A DNA stretch of 64,000 nt from Chloroflexota bacterium. GTDB lineage: Bacteria; Chloroflexota; Anaerolineae; Anaerolineales; E44-bin32. The notes under the pieces are model-generated. The model searched no databases, had not been told where the DNA came from, and worked only from the letters and a program-made list of their open reading frames with translations. The stretch is taken from positions 1 through 64,000 of the forward strand of contig JADFRQ010000003.1 of NCBI GenBank assembly GCA_022561215.1. Direction: 5' to 3'. Made by a program: the position numbers and the translations under genes. Of the stretch, positions 26,531 to 36,137 are shown in pieces (within the stretch, counting starts at the first letter, position 1; every line of letters starts with the position of its first letter).

Positions 26531-27730
26531 TTATGGTGAAACGAAGCTGAACGGGTTTACTCTTCCGTAGAAGTCGCTCTGCATTTCGAAATGAAGATGA
26601 GGCCCGCTGGAGTTGCCACTGGAGCCCACGCCGCCAATAACGTTTCCCTGAAAAGCTGCTTGCCCACACACCATGTTTACCGCGCTCATATGGGCATAGA
26701 GAGTCTGCCATCCATCACCATGGTCGATCACAATCATGAAACCATACCCATAGTTGTTCCAGCCGGCATAAACCACCACACCACTTGCGGAGGCGTAGAT
26801 GGCGCTGCCCACACCTCCGGCAATGTCAATCCCCGGATGGTAATCGGAGTAACCACTCCCAGACAGGAAACTGGCTGTCGTTGGCCAGATGAAATAACCC
26901 TCGCCGATCGGACCAGAATAAATCGAGCCACAAGCTCCTGGGCCTGCAATACTCGCTATGGCGGGGTTAGCGCGCGTAATGCGCGGCGCCGACCAGGTTA
27001 CAAATTCGCGCCGACCCCCCGGGATAACGATAGGTGTGCCCGGTTCGATATTTTGATTGTCCCCACCCAAAGCCGGAAAGATATTGTTCCCCGGCCAATC
27101 GATAATCTCCTGCGCTTCAACGCCGAAGTAACCGGCCACGCTCTCCATGCTGTCGCCGGCACTCCACTCATAGTAGGTCCCATTCACAGGGAGGATATTG
27201 AGGTTTTGATCCGGCCTTAGGCTGTGGGGATTGTCCTGTAACACGTCAAAATTGCCCCATAAAATCGTTTCAGGATTGAGGCCGAATTTTTCGGCGATGC
27301 CGAACAGCGTGTCGCCTTTTTTGACGATGTAATTAATAATTTCGAGACGCGGACGATCGGGGATGATCGTATGTACATCTACCTTGCGCCTGACCTCCAC
27401 GCCCAGCTGGAAATCGAAAGCGTATGGCAGCAGATCATCAAGCTCAACGCGTGTTTCAATCGTCAGCGCGAGATCATCCGAGGGTGCGCTCTCTTGGGCT
27501 GTTGTAGCCTCACTTAACGGAGATTGGAAATAATTGTTTCCTGCGGTCCAAATCCCCAGAATGCCCAGGACACCTATTATTACGAGTGCCGGCCCACGAA
27601 CGTTGGGCCAGTTGGATTTATTCGCGTTAAAGCCCATAACCCTCTGCCTTAGCTTGGTAGCGATGGTCTGTACGCGGTGCTTTATTTTCTGGTCCTTGAG
27701 GCGGGATAGTCTATTACGTGTATCGGGCAT
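26531..27730 (-). CDS. LysM-M23 peptidoglycan endopeptidase
   Basis: Membrane-anchored cell-wall hydrolase of 399 aa, ATG 27730. A basic cytoplasmic head with KIKHRVQTIATKLRQRV precedes one transmembrane helix (ALVIIGVLGILGIWTAG). A LysM domain begins YIVKKGDTLFGIAEKFGLNP and a second LysM-like unit contains YEWSAGDSMESVAGYFGVEA. The catalytic M23 (LytM) domain has all zinc-site motifs: DYHPGIDIAG (HxxxD), LYAHMSA and GPHLHFEMQ (HxH). GSSGNSSGPHLHFE is typical of family M23B. It cleaves peptide cross-links in peptidoglycan or acts as a divisome activator. The frame is complete. No operon partner is seen. Confidence 0.94.
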   Translation of the reverse strand: MPDTRNRLSRLKDQKIKHRVQTIATKLRQRVMGFNANKSNWPNVRGPALVIIGVLGILGIWTAGNNYFQSPLSEATTAQESAPSDDLALTIETRVELDDLLPYAFDFQLGVEVRRKVDVHTIIPDRPRLEIINYIVKKGDTLFGIAEKFGLNPETILWGNFDVLQDNPHSLRPDQNLNILPVNGTYYEWSAGDSMESVAGYFGVEAQEIIDWPGNNIFPALGGDNQNIEPGTPIVIPGGRREFVTWSAPRITRANPAIASIAGPGACGSIYSGPIGEGYFIWPTTASFLSGSGYSDYHPGIDIAGGVGSAIYASASGVVVYAGWNNYGYGFMIVIDHGDGWQTLYAHMSAVNMVCGQAAFQGNVIGGVGSSGNSSGPHLHFEMQSDFYGRVNPFSFVSP

Positions 27731-28011
27731 AGGAATAGAAGATGTGTCGAAGAAAATTGAGCTATTTTTCGTATCCGTTCCCTGCTGCTCAATCGCACAC
27801 CAAACTTACGCAAGTGTGAGATGCAAAGTTTACCATCCTTCCGCAATTATGTGGCCTCTGGCGAAGCAGTCTTTCTGGGCATTAAGCTTTCGCCGCTCAA
27901 GTAGCCTAAATAAGCAGCCACGAGGGCAGCACAAATGGGCTTAAGCACGAGAGTAATCCAGCGGCAATCGCTGCATAACAGCTAGGTGGGCTGGCGCTTC
28001 CAATGGGCAGA

Positions 28012-28233
28012 TCAAGGATAAAGCCGTTGCGCCACCACCTGGCGGGTTATCTCAGGATCCAGGGCCGACTTTCCTTCATGGACGAATTTTTCCGCATGGA
28101 CAATATCTTCCGAATCGGAAGTTTTGAGAACATACTCACCGGTGCCCGATTTATTTACCGCCGGCAAATATAGATCGTCATCGTATGCGGTCAGGATCAG
28201 GACCCCCGTGCTTTCGGCATCCGCGCGCACACG
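28012..28233 (-). pseudogene. Response-regulator receiver fragment (NarL type)
   Basis: The C-terminal part of a receiver domain without N-terminus or output domain. It reads RVRADAESTGVLILTAYDDD, then LYLPAVNKSGTGEYVLKTSD and SEDIVHAEKFVHEGKSALDP. The GVLILTAYDDD strand (usually VIMLTAYDDD) and the K in YVLKT are the conserved Thr/Ser and Lys switch residues. The phospho-acceptor Asp half is absent and no helix-turn-helix follows, so this is a leftover. The family pairs with PAS-type histidine kinases; a broken one lies at 38896. Confidence 0.7.
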
Positions 28234-28294
28234 TTTTTGGCATTCATTTTCCTTCCGAATTTTGCAATGAGCACCTTGCAGCCATGAATGCGAG

Positions 28295-29948
28295 CTATTT
28301 CCCATCCGCAATAATTATGCTTTGGATGGGACTGCGCAACCCCGAGTTGCTCGTGACCCTCCAATAAATAATTTGGCCTGGCGAATAATTATCCCATTTT
28401 TCAGGCGTGTGGTTAATCAATGGGCCGCTCATCCCTTCGACAAATCGCCAGGTGACATTTGCAGAGAATTCAGCGCTTGTGGAAACATCCACGTAGAACC
28501 CTGATGAACTCCCGCTGAAGCTGAAAAAAAATTCGGCCGCGTCCTCCATCGGCGTTGTTGCCGCGAGATTGGAAAATGGAGATTGAACGAGGTTGGGATC
28601 GATAATGTACTGCCACCAATCATTTGATGTTCCATCCGGAGCAACACCTGCAAAGGCGGGCAAATGGCGCAACCAATATTTGAAAAATCCTTGCGTCGAA
28701 CATCCCCAATCCGAGCAACTTACGGATTGTCGTGCGAGGGCGGGCGCGCTCAAACTAGGGTAATTGATGAAATCATCACATATTGATTCCACGGTCGATC
28801 GACTCGTGTAGTTGTATTCGTTCTCGGCATTGGGTGGGAAATGAACCATGCCGCAGCCAGAGAAGGTAACATTGGATGCGCGCAGTGCAGACTTACTGAA
28901 AAGCCCCCAGGCGGATTCTTGTTCCCAATTCTCGAAGATCTTGCGCATCGTTGCTTCCGTTCGATGACCAAAACTCTCCAGCATTTGTGTCAACGATCTT
29001 TCGTAGCTGAATCCCATGATAGGCAGGAGTTCGTTGCATGCGCTTCCCGGATAGGGTTTTGAGTTGTAGTCGAAGCCAATCGGGCCAGCAAGCCGCGATT
29101 CGTTAAATCCGAACCAGGGACCTCCGAAGATCCAGAGTTCATCGATCTCACCACGGTTCAATTTTCCGCAGATATCATATTCTGCGTTTTTCATAAATTG
29201 ACCATAATCGGCGATATCAGGATCATGGCGCGGCACGCCACGCTCGATTACGTCCAAATACGTTTCTTCCGTGTAAACGAAACCATCAATTTTCTCGAGC
29301 CAGATGTCGTTTACCTCTGTCATAAATGCGATGCTGTAATGTATTCGATTGCCCGAAATTTCCTTAAAAAAAGCGATATAGTCGTTCGCCAATCCCAAAT
29401 AATCACGCCATCCCTTAATCGCGGTCAATTTATTACCGCTGTTCAGGATGGGGTCATAAGCCAGCAAATATACCTTCTTAGTTAGTTTCTCTGTGGATAA
29501 TCTCGGCCAAACCGGCAGGGCAAGGTACGTTTGATCAAGCTTGCCATCCGCGCTACTATCGATGAGGAAAGGCTCCCCATTGGGGAATCTGAAAAGCACG
29601 CTGTGCAGTTGAAGGTCCAGAACCTGATCCAGTATTTCAACCACGTTATTGCCCAAATCGCTGCTCGAAATTTCACTGTTTGGCACGGTATCTTCGAAGG
29701 TGATATTAAAATCAAGGCCAATTTCCGTGAATTCTTCACATGAATCAATCTTGCCGTAGTTGCGCGCTTGAACTGCTGCATTAATTCCTTTCTCTTCGAG
29801 GATAAGCCTAACTCCGCTGTGCCACATCCGGCTGGAGAGGGCCTTGGGCCCATGTGAACGAGTTGTCTGGGATACATTCACCCGCCGGCCCGATTGCGGA
29901 ACATCCGCTACTCACAGCGAGGAGAAGAATAAGGGATAGGTATTTCAT
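28295..29948 (-). CDS. Secreted lipoprotein of unknown function, N-terminal frameshift
   Basis: A large exported protein in two frames. ATG 29948 with AGGAG starts a signal peptide, MKYLSLILLLAVSSGCSAIG (lipobox SSGC), leading into ECIPDNSFTWAQGPL. Near 29820-29860 the frame must change to join SGVRLILEEKGINAAVQARN and the remaining ~500 residues, which are open to 28295. Notable stretches are DELWIFGGPWFGFNESRLAG, then GCGMVHFPPNAENEYNYTSR and DDFINYPSLS. Similar proteins occur as secreted, often Ser/Thr-rich proteins in Chloroflexota, but I know of no assigned function. The WIFGGPWFGF motif and Cys pattern suggest an extracellular enzyme-like fold. One indel may mean recent loss or a base error. 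Confidence 0.6.
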
Positions 29949-30343
29949 TGCGATCTCCTGCCCAATATGTTTCCAGCCAGGATTGAGAAAGGTCAGTGCG
30001 GATCCAAAGATTTCGGAAAATGAATCCACGGGCGAAATTATGCGCTATTCTACTTCCGAGACGAGAAAATGCTCGAGCCCAACTAAACCTCGAGAACCAC
30101 AATTGAAATTTTACCGAGCGGAACGAATGCCGCTCATGGGAACAAGGCAACTTAACATCCTTCGATTATTCGAAAATGAAGTTATCGAATGCGCCCAGGG
30201 AATATTGGCAGAGGCAGACGAACCTTCAGCGGCTTTCTGCGAATGGGGTATGCCCAATTCGGCGGGAGGGGATGGTGAAGATGAATAAAATGGGCGATCA
30301 AAGCCAGTTATGACAACTTCACATTAACGCCGATCGGCGTTGA
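29949..30343. other. Intergenic stretch, no secure gene
   Basis: A plus-strand frame ending 30288 includes LNILRLFENEVIECAQGILA followed by EADEPSAAFCEWGM. It looks protein-like but has no ribosome site and no match I recognise, so it is not called. Confidence 0.25.
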
Positions 30344-30661
30344 TTATTCTGCCCCACTCATAAGTGCAACACGATAGGGAAATAGTTGCGCCTTCATTAC
30401 ACCGCTTTTCACAGCCGGGTCATTGTCCATTAATTGTTTCGCCACCTGCTCTGAATCGGCATTAAGGATAATGATGCCAAAAGAACTTGAGTCCGTATTT
30501 AAAGTCCGTCCAGCCATCACGAGTACTCCTTCATCCAACAGATTTTCCAGGTAATTGTAATGTTGGGCAATGATCTCGGATTCTTCGTCCGTAGAACCTT
30601 CACTGAGCATTTCAGGGCGAGTGGGTTGAATTTTATACAGGTATTGCGAAGCGTCCGACAT
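30344..30661 (-). CDS. YCII-family protein
   Basis: Small protein of 105 aa starting at ATG 30661 (MSDASQYLYKIQPTRPEML), preceded by GGAGGAGG. The body is a ferredoxin-like YCII fold: ESEIIAQHYNYLENLLDEGV, LVMAGRTLNTDSSSFGIIIL and DPAVKSGVMKAQLFPYRVAL. YciI-type proteins have a conserved His-Asp pair; here a His is present in AQHYNYL and an Asp in DNDPAV. Most members are of unknown role, some bind small acids or act as domains of dehalogenase-like or sigma-factor partners. Intact single gene. Confidence 0.85.
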   Translation of the reverse strand: MSDASQYLYKIQPTRPEMLSEGSTDEESEIIAQHYNYLENLLDEGVLVMAGRTLNTDSSSFGIIILNADSEQVAKQLMDNDPAVKSGVMKAQLFPYRVALMSGAE

Positions 30662-30811
30662 TTGGCCCTCCTCCAATCAACTCTTCTCGCGAGTTAAAGC
30701 AACGCGCTGCGTACTATTCATGTATATTGATGCTCGTTCTCTTATGGCGGTTACGGTTAAGTTCTCCTGCAGGTCAGGCCTGCGACGGCTAGGTGCCTGA
30801 ATTCCCTGCTC

Positions 30812-31333
30812 TCATTCAATGTTGTCAGCAAACCATTCGGAGTGGATAAAATCCGGCGCTAGTCTACTTTCGCTGCGTGCATTCGCCCAAAGAATGATTT
30901 CCGGGTCTTTTGCAGCTGTGGTGCAGAGAAATCTTGGATCAGGTGTAATTCCTGCGCGGATCAAATCCAGTCGATCGGCATCCCAACAAGTTTGAACGGT
31001 CACATCGCCCTCGGTTTTTCCATCCGTATGTGCTGCACAAGCCTCAAAGAGCAGATCGAATTCCTGATCGGTCAAATCGAACAGCCTGCCCCGCAGCGTT
31101 TTGGCGAAGTCCGCGCCGCGTAAACCATGGCCAGGATCCAGCGTTTCGTTTATGCGTTTAGAATCGTGAAGCAATGCAAAGAGACGAACGACTTCTTTGT
31201 TCGCCCCCGTTAAACGAGCTAATCTTAAACCGTTCTCAAGAACTCTCGCCCAGTGGGAAATACCATGGATTCCAAAACGTGGAAGAGCGTAATCCTTAAG
31301 GACAACCTTAATGAGTGCGCGAGATTGATGCAT
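30812..31333 (-). CDS. HD-domain phosphohydrolase
   Basis: Predicted metal-dependent phosphohydrolase of 173 aa. The HD motif set is clear: HGISHWARVLENGLRLARLT (first His), VVRLFALLHDSKRINETLDP (His-Asp), FEACAAHTDGKTEGDVTVQT (third His) and CWDADRLDLIRAGI (last Asp). Such small HD proteins hydrolyse nucleotides or nucleotide-derived second messengers. ATG 31333 begins MHQSRALIKVVLKDYALPRF. Intact, no evident operon partner. Confidence 0.88.
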   Translation of the reverse strand: MHQSRALIKVVLKDYALPRFGIHGISHWARVLENGLRLARLTGANKEVVRLFALLHDSKRINETLDPGHGLRGADFAKTLRGRLFDLTDQEFDLLFEACAAHTDGKTEGDVTVQTCWDADRLDLIRAGITPDPRFLCTTAAKDPEIILWANARSESRLAPDFIHSEWFADNIE

Positions 31334-31411
31334 GGATAGTTAGCTCGTTAGGCCTTAGGCATTGCTCGATTATTTTTACCTGGCTCCCAGGAAAGGAAAC
31401 CATTCGCGACC

Positions 31412-31716
31412 TCAGCATTGGCCAATAATGCTGTATTCATAACGCCCGCAAGCCGGATCATTCTCGGCAAAGCATCTCAACCGAAAGAGCACTGGAGCGA
31501 ATAAGTGTTCGCTTTCGGCATTGATTATCCCGGCAGCCATTAGGCCAGCGGCGTGACCCAATTTAAACCCATGGCCAATGATTTCCCTGTCGGACCGTCG
31601 CCGATCGAGCCACTTTCGAGTATCACGACACGCAGAACTTTTCTTACAACTTGGTAGGCTGAGCTGCGGTTTATGATGCCTGCTCCTACAAAGATCACAT
31701 CATAGGAAGGGTTCAT
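31412..31716 (-). pseudogene. FAD-dependent oxidoreductase (DAO type) with internal deletion
   Basis: ATG 31716 begins MNPSYDVIFVGAGIINRSSA, the dinucleotide-binding beta-alpha-beta start with GxG, followed by VVILESGSIGDGPTGKS. The sequence then jumps in another frame directly to a C-terminal motif, GHGFKLGHAAGLMAAGIINA, which in intact enzymes lies about 300 residues later. It ends at TGA 31412. The missing centre and frame change show an internal deletion. Members oxidise amino acids or sarcosine-like substrates with FAD. Confidence 0.75.
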
Positions 31717-31869
31717 TTATGTTCTCTTCCTACAGGAGAGCGGAAGCAAGAAACAAAATTCTTGGATGGGTTTCACCGAGAAATGTAGTTCTCTCGCATC
31801 TATATAGGTTATCCATTTCCTGCAGAGCTCGGTTGCGAATGCTGCACTCTATCGCCATTTCTGCTGATC

Positions 31870-32766
31870 CTATTCCTCCGGGTTGCGGTCAATGAAATCC
31901 AGGATATGCGTGGCTAATTCATCACCCTTTTCTTCTTGAAGGAAGTGTCCGGCATCATGAATCCATATGCCCTTGTTCTTGCCTGTCTTGGGGATTAAGT
32001 TCAGGAAGAACTCATAGCCTGGTTTCGTAATGGGATCACTATCAGAGAACATTACCAGAATGGGTTTCTGCCAAGCCGAGAGAACACTACGCGCCTTCTT
32101 CATCTCCGCTGCCCCGGAATCCTCGGGTCTTAAGGGTACGAGAAGTGGCCACGTCATTACACCGGCTTTGAAGGAAACATCCGGAAATGGAGCATCGTAC
32201 GCCGCTTTCGCTCCCGGAGTGAGGCGTTTTTTCTCCTTTAAGCCGGCCGCAATTATGCGTCCCATCTGCAAGTTTGGTGCACGCTCGACAAAATCCCTCC
32301 AACGATTAAATGCCTCGCCCAGCTCTTCTTCGCCCGTCGGCAAAAATGTGTTCATGATCACTAATCGGGCAAATCGATCGGGCATTTGGGTGGCCACAGT
32401 AAGACCCAGCAGCCCACCCCAATCCTGGGCAACGAGTGTGATCCGATCCAACTTCTTTAATTCTATGAAATCCTCCAGGGTGCTACGATGCATCTCAAAG
32501 GTATAGTCTTCTTTAGCGGAAAATTTGTCCGACCGGCCGAAGCCAATAAAGTCCATCGCGATGACACGATGATGCCGCGCTAGTGCTGGGATCATCTTCC
32601 GATAAAGATACGACCAGGTGGGTTCACCATGCAGGCAAAGAATCACCTCACCCGCGCCTTCGTCGACGTAGTGAACCCTTACTCCATTAATATCAATATA
32701 ATTTGGTTGATAGGGAAAATCTTCCAGGCTCGCAAAACGCTCGTCGGGAGTGCGAAGGACGGTCAT
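31870..32766 (-). CDS. Haloalkane dehalogenase-like alpha/beta hydrolase
   Basis: Soluble hydrolase of 298 aa starting at ATG 32766 after AGGAGG. Typical haloalkane dehalogenase features: oxyanion strand HGEPTWSYLYRKMIP (residues 46-60), nucleophile elbow VAQDWGGLLGL with Asp115 as nucleophile and Trp116 as halide ligand, and catalytic His in DAGHFLQEEKG. An Asp in MFSDSDPITKPG is placed like the acid of subfamily I. The GEPTW sequence and D-W-G-G elbow separate it from epoxide hydrolases and esterases. The reaction would be haloalkane plus water to alcohol and halide; cis-epoxide or ester hydrolysis remains possible. The second halide Trp is uncertain. Confidence 0.88.
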   Translation of the reverse strand: MTVLRTPDERFASLEDFPYQPNYIDINGVRVHYVDEGAGEVILCLHGEPTWSYLYRKMIPALARHHRVIAMDFIGFGRSDKFSAKEDYTFEMHRSTLEDFIELKKLDRITLVAQDWGGLLGLTVATQMPDRFARLVIMNTFLPTGEEELGEAFNRWRDFVERAPNLQMGRIIAAGLKEKKRLTPGAKAAYDAPFPDVSFKAGVMTWPLLVPLRPEDSGAAEMKKARSVLSAWQKPILVMFSDSDPITKPGYEFFLNLIPKTGKNKGIWIHDAGHFLQEEKGDELATHILDFIDRNPEE

Positions 32767-33159
32767 TATTTTCCTCCTCTTAGTGGTTCCATGGAGACTA
32801 GCCCTCTGTTATACGCAAGATGCTGAACCTATTTTCTTCAAGTAGATTCGGGTTAATAGCGATGCGAACGCAATCTGAGAACATAAGTCCGATAAGGTCG
32901 CCATCTGCTTTTAAATGTCATCCTGAGCAAAGCGAAGGACCCGATTTAAGAATGCAATTGGATTTAATCATGAAAAACGAGATTCTTCGCCTGCGCTTTT
33001 CTCCGGCTCAGAATGACAACCGTGGGCGGATAAACTTCGCCCCAAAACGGAAATAATTTATCGGCGGCCAGGTTTCCGTAGCTGGCCAAAATCATGGAGT
33101 ACAGTTTCAGCGTAACGGGCAATGCGAGCTTAAGCTCGATCCATTCATGTGAATTATCC
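32767..33159. other. Intergenic stretch carrying a MITE-like repeat
   Basis: Between the dehalogenase and the first aldo-keto reductase. The only clear structure is the inverted-repeat element at 32916-33018. Confidence 0.5.
32916..33018. repeat. MITE-like element with TGTCATYCTGAGC ends
   Basis: A 103-bp element with inverted ends: TGTCATCCTGAGCAAAGCGA at the left, and at the right the complement of TGTCATTCTGAGC. Inside the right half is GAGATTCTTCGC, also seen at 4835. Palindromic repeats of this TGTCATTCTGAGCGAAGCGAAG kind are dispersed in many environmental genomes. No transposase is present. Confidence 0.65.
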
Positions 33160-34158
33160 TTACTGAAATTCCATCCCTTCAGGTTTGTTATCCAGAATTT
33201 TCTCAATCGCCTGCATGACGTCGTCCGTTAACTGAGGAACAATCTCCAACGCGCCCATGTTTTCTTCGACTTGTTCGACCCGCGAAGCACCCGTGATGAC
33301 GGTGCTGACATTCGGATTTTTCAGACACCACGCCAGGGAAAGTTTGGCGAGACTTGTCCCCAAATCCTCTGCGACTTTCGAAAGCTCGCTCGCTTTTTCG
33401 ATTCGCCACTTTCCTTCTTCGCTTTCAAAAAACTCCTTCAGCCATCCATAACCTTTGAGGTTTACGCGTGTATCCCTGGGAATCCCCGCATTGTACTTTC
33501 CTGTGAGGATCCCCGATGCGAGCGGCGACCACGTTGTGGTCCCCAAACCAATGGTCTCGTAGAGTCGTGCGTACTCCACTTCAATTCGGCGTCGCTGAAA
33601 CATGTTGTATTCCGGCTGCTCAAGGGTGGCGGGGATCAGGTTGTACTGTCTGGCAACGCTGTGGGCCTCCATTATTTGCTGTGCCGACCATTCCGATGTG
33701 CCCCAATAAAACACCTTGCCCATGTGAATGAGATCCGTCATCGCACGCACAATTTCTTCCATCGGCACCTGTGGGTCTGGACGATGGCAGAGGTACAGAT
33801 CCAAATATTCCACACCCAACCGTTCCAGTGCTTGGTCACAAGCTTCAAATACATGTTTGCGATGCAATCCGTATTGCGTTGGCTTGGGGTTACGAATACT
33901 CCCCCACAGGACCTTACTCGAGATAAGGAAGCTATCCCGCCGCCAACCCAATTTCTTTAGCGCTTCGCCCATGACGAGTTCTGCTTTTCCTCGACCGTAA
34001 ATCTCGGCATTGTCGAAAAAATTGACGCCGGCATCATAGGCGGTCTTCATCATATCAACCGCCTGCGTTACTTCGATTTGATTGCCGAATGTAACCCAGG
34101 CACCAAATGATAATTCGCTTACTCGAATTCCGGATTTTCCAAGGCGTCGATATTGCAT
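33160..34158 (-). CDS. Aldo-keto reductase (KCNAB/YghZ-like)
   Basis: NADPH-dependent oxidoreductase of 332 aa, complete TIM barrel. Visible tetrad parts: FDNAEIYGRGKAEL (Asp, Tyr), FLISSKVLW (Lys) and YLDLYLCHRPDPQVP (His). The N-terminus MQYRRLGKSGIRVSELSFGA and the sequence VFYWGTSEWSAQQIMEAHSV resemble the potassium-channel beta-subunit branch (AKR6). C-terminal cofactor residues lie in NPNVSTVITGASRVEQVEEN. It reduces aldehydes or ketones; substrate unknown. It is followed on the same strand by no other gene of the path; a second AKR gene lies just upstream. Confidence 0.93.
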   Translation of the reverse strand: MQYRRLGKSGIRVSELSFGAWVTFGNQIEVTQAVDMMKTAYDAGVNFFDNAEIYGRGKAELVMGEALKKLGWRRDSFLISSKVLWGSIRNPKPTQYGLHRKHVFEACDQALERLGVEYLDLYLCHRPDPQVPMEEIVRAMTDLIHMGKVFYWGTSEWSAQQIMEAHSVARQYNLIPATLEQPEYNMFQRRRIEVEYARLYETIGLGTTTWSPLASGILTGKYNAGIPRDTRVNLKGYGWLKEFFESEEGKWRIEKASELSKVAEDLGTSLAKLSLAWCLKNPNVSTVITGASRVEQVEENMGALEIVPQLTDDVMQAIEKILDNKPEGMEFQ

Positions 34159-34314
34159 GGCATGGCTTTCTCCAACGATTTATGCGGTTGTTTGCTCATC
34201 CGATTTTCAATAACCCTGGATCCTTACCAGGGGGTTAACATGCAAGGCTAAATTTTCTGGGACCGACCTTTGAATATTGGGCATGGGCCTATTCGCAGAC
34301 CGATGTTCTACAGC

Positions 34315-35307
34315 TTATGTGGATTCAAAAGTGTGTTCTGTTCTCTCTTCACTTCTATCGGTGGCTGGCGAAGGTTCTGGTGTGAGCATGGAAATTTCCG
34401 CCCTCAGCTCTGGCGTCATGTTGATCTCAAGCGCAGTTAAGGATCCTTCCAGCTGATTGAGGTTGCGCGCACCCAGGATCGGTGCTGTCACCGCTGGATG
34501 GCTGGCGACCCAAGCTACGGCCAAACCTGTTGGCTCATAATCATGCTCCTGAGCGAAAATGGCAAAACTCGAGGCCGCATCATAATTCCATTGTGCGCCG
34601 TATCGAGCTTGATACATTTTATTATCAATAAACCGTCCACTATCCGGTCTTTTCGCAGATCCATACTTCCCTGTGAGCAATCCCCCTGCCAAGGGGCTGT
34701 ACGGCGTCACACCAACATTTTCCGAGATTGCCATCGGAAAAAGCTCGACCTCAGCCTGGCGCTTGACCAGGTTGTACATCGGCTGAATGCATTCGAAGCG
34801 CGCCAATCCTCGCGAAGTAGAAATTCCCAGAGCTTTGGCAACCTGCCATGCCGCAAAGTTGCTTGCCCCGAGATAATGAACTTTGCCTTGGCGAACCAAA
34901 TCGTCTAATGTGCGCATGGTCTCGTCGAGGGGTGTATGATCGTCAAAGCGGTGGATAAAATAGATATCGATATAATCCGTCTGCAGTCGTACAAGACTCT
35001 TTTCAACCGACAGCATAATATGATGGCGAGTGGCCCCCCTTTCGTTCACGTCATCCCCCATAGGAAAGTAGACTTTGCTGGTGATGATCACGTTCTCGCG
35101 TTCATGTTTAATAAGCCCGCCTAATATTTCCTCCGATCTACCACCCTCATAAACGTTGGCACAATCAAAGAAATTGATTCCAACCTCTCGGCAGCGCGCA
35201 TACAGAGCGCCAGAGGTCTCTTCATCCGCATCGCCACCGAATGACATCGTCCCAAATCCATATGCAGAAATGCTCAAGCCCGTCTTACCCAAGGTCACAT
35301 AGTCCAA
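34315..35307 (-). CDS. Aldo-keto reductase (second copy, different subgroup)
   Basis: NAD(P)H-dependent oxidoreductase of 330 aa. It probably starts at TTG 35307, preceded by AAAGGAG at eight bases. Tetrad parts: FFDCANVYEGGRSEEILG (Asp, Tyr), NVIITSKVYFPMG (Lys) and YIDIYFIHRFDDHTPL (His). Cofactor-binding end: HPAVTAPILGARNLNQLEGS. Only limited similarity to the neighbour at 33160, so this is not a recent duplicate. The C-terminal tail PSPATDRSEERTEHTFEST is unusually long and polar. Confidence 0.93.
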   Translation of the reverse strand: MDYVTLGKTGLSISAYGFGTMSFGGDADEETSGALYARCREVGINFFDCANVYEGGRSEEILGGLIKHERENVIITSKVYFPMGDDVNERGATRHHIMLSVEKSLVRLQTDYIDIYFIHRFDDHTPLDETMRTLDDLVRQGKVHYLGASNFAAWQVAKALGISTSRGLARFECIQPMYNLVKRQAEVELFPMAISENVGVTPYSPLAGGLLTGKYGSAKRPDSGRFIDNKMYQARYGAQWNYDAASSFAIFAQEHDYEPTGLAVAWVASHPAVTAPILGARNLNQLEGSLTALEINMTPELRAEISMLTPEPSPATDRSEERTEHTFEST

Positions 35308-35634
35308 GACAAACTCCTTTCATTGGATGCAGAACAACTCATCCCCATAAGCAAACACATGCTAGATGCAGGTGTTCTGCACCAAGGCAAACCACCCCGT
35401 CGATTCTTGTATATGCCAACACAAGCGTGCCCAGTTTAATTATGCTATAGGATGCGCATAATCCAAAACAATCGGGGATTCCCTGGCATCCCAATTATTA
35501 AGCACGGCATGCGCGCGCCGATGATTATTTCTCACCGATTTTTCATTTTCAAAAAGATACACTGTTTATCTAGTCGACTTTTACTGCAACGCAGGAATAT
35601 TCGCAGAGTTCGACGAAGGCCTGAGGATGGAACG

Positions 35635-36137
35635 ATGAGCCCTAAAAAGTACATGCCTTAACCATCCTCGCATGGTTGACTGCTGCTTGTTCAGGAGCAG
35701 TGGATGCGCCCCCAGTTGATAGTGCTAGCGAAGAGCCAATCGTTGAGAATTCCTCCATTTTTGTTCTGGATCAAGATGCGGGTGAAGGCCGGATCATTAT
35801 CGGAGATGTGCATATCAACCAGGCCGGCTGGCTTGTCATTCAGCTAAGTGAAGCAGGCGTTCCTGGTGCAGTTATCAGATACTCGGCGGTAAATGCAGGC
35901 GAGAATCATGATCCTTTGGTTGAGATTGATCCTGAAAACGCTACCTCATTGCTCTTTGCCAGTTTGTATCTTGATGCCGAGGTCCTAGGTACTTTCGAAA
36001 TTTCGGCTGATGATATCCCTCTAAAAAATGGCGATTCGATTATTCGTGTGCTCTTCAATATCACATTGACAAAGGGTACTGTTGTGGAAGATAGTTCTGA
36101 TTCCGAAACGGAAATCTATAGCGAGCCAAAGTACTAG
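35635..36137 (+). CDS. DUF7282-like lipoprotein with early frameshift
   Basis: Small exported protein. ATG 35635 starts MSPKKYM but that frame stops after eight codons. One base out, the signal peptide continues as LTILAWLTAACSGAVDAPPV with a lipobox ending AAC. The mature part is open from 35676 to 36137: GRIIIGDVHINQAGWLVIQL, then PGAVIRYSAVNAGENHDPLV and LFASLYLDAEVLGTFEISAD. This strand pattern (bias for GWLVI and LYAxLHxDxGxxGxYEF) matches the DUF7282 beta-domain found in surface lipoproteins. TTG 35676 is the only in-frame restart and would lack the signal charge. Function unknown. Its end overlaps the convergent CopC remnant by a few bases. Confidence 0.6.
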
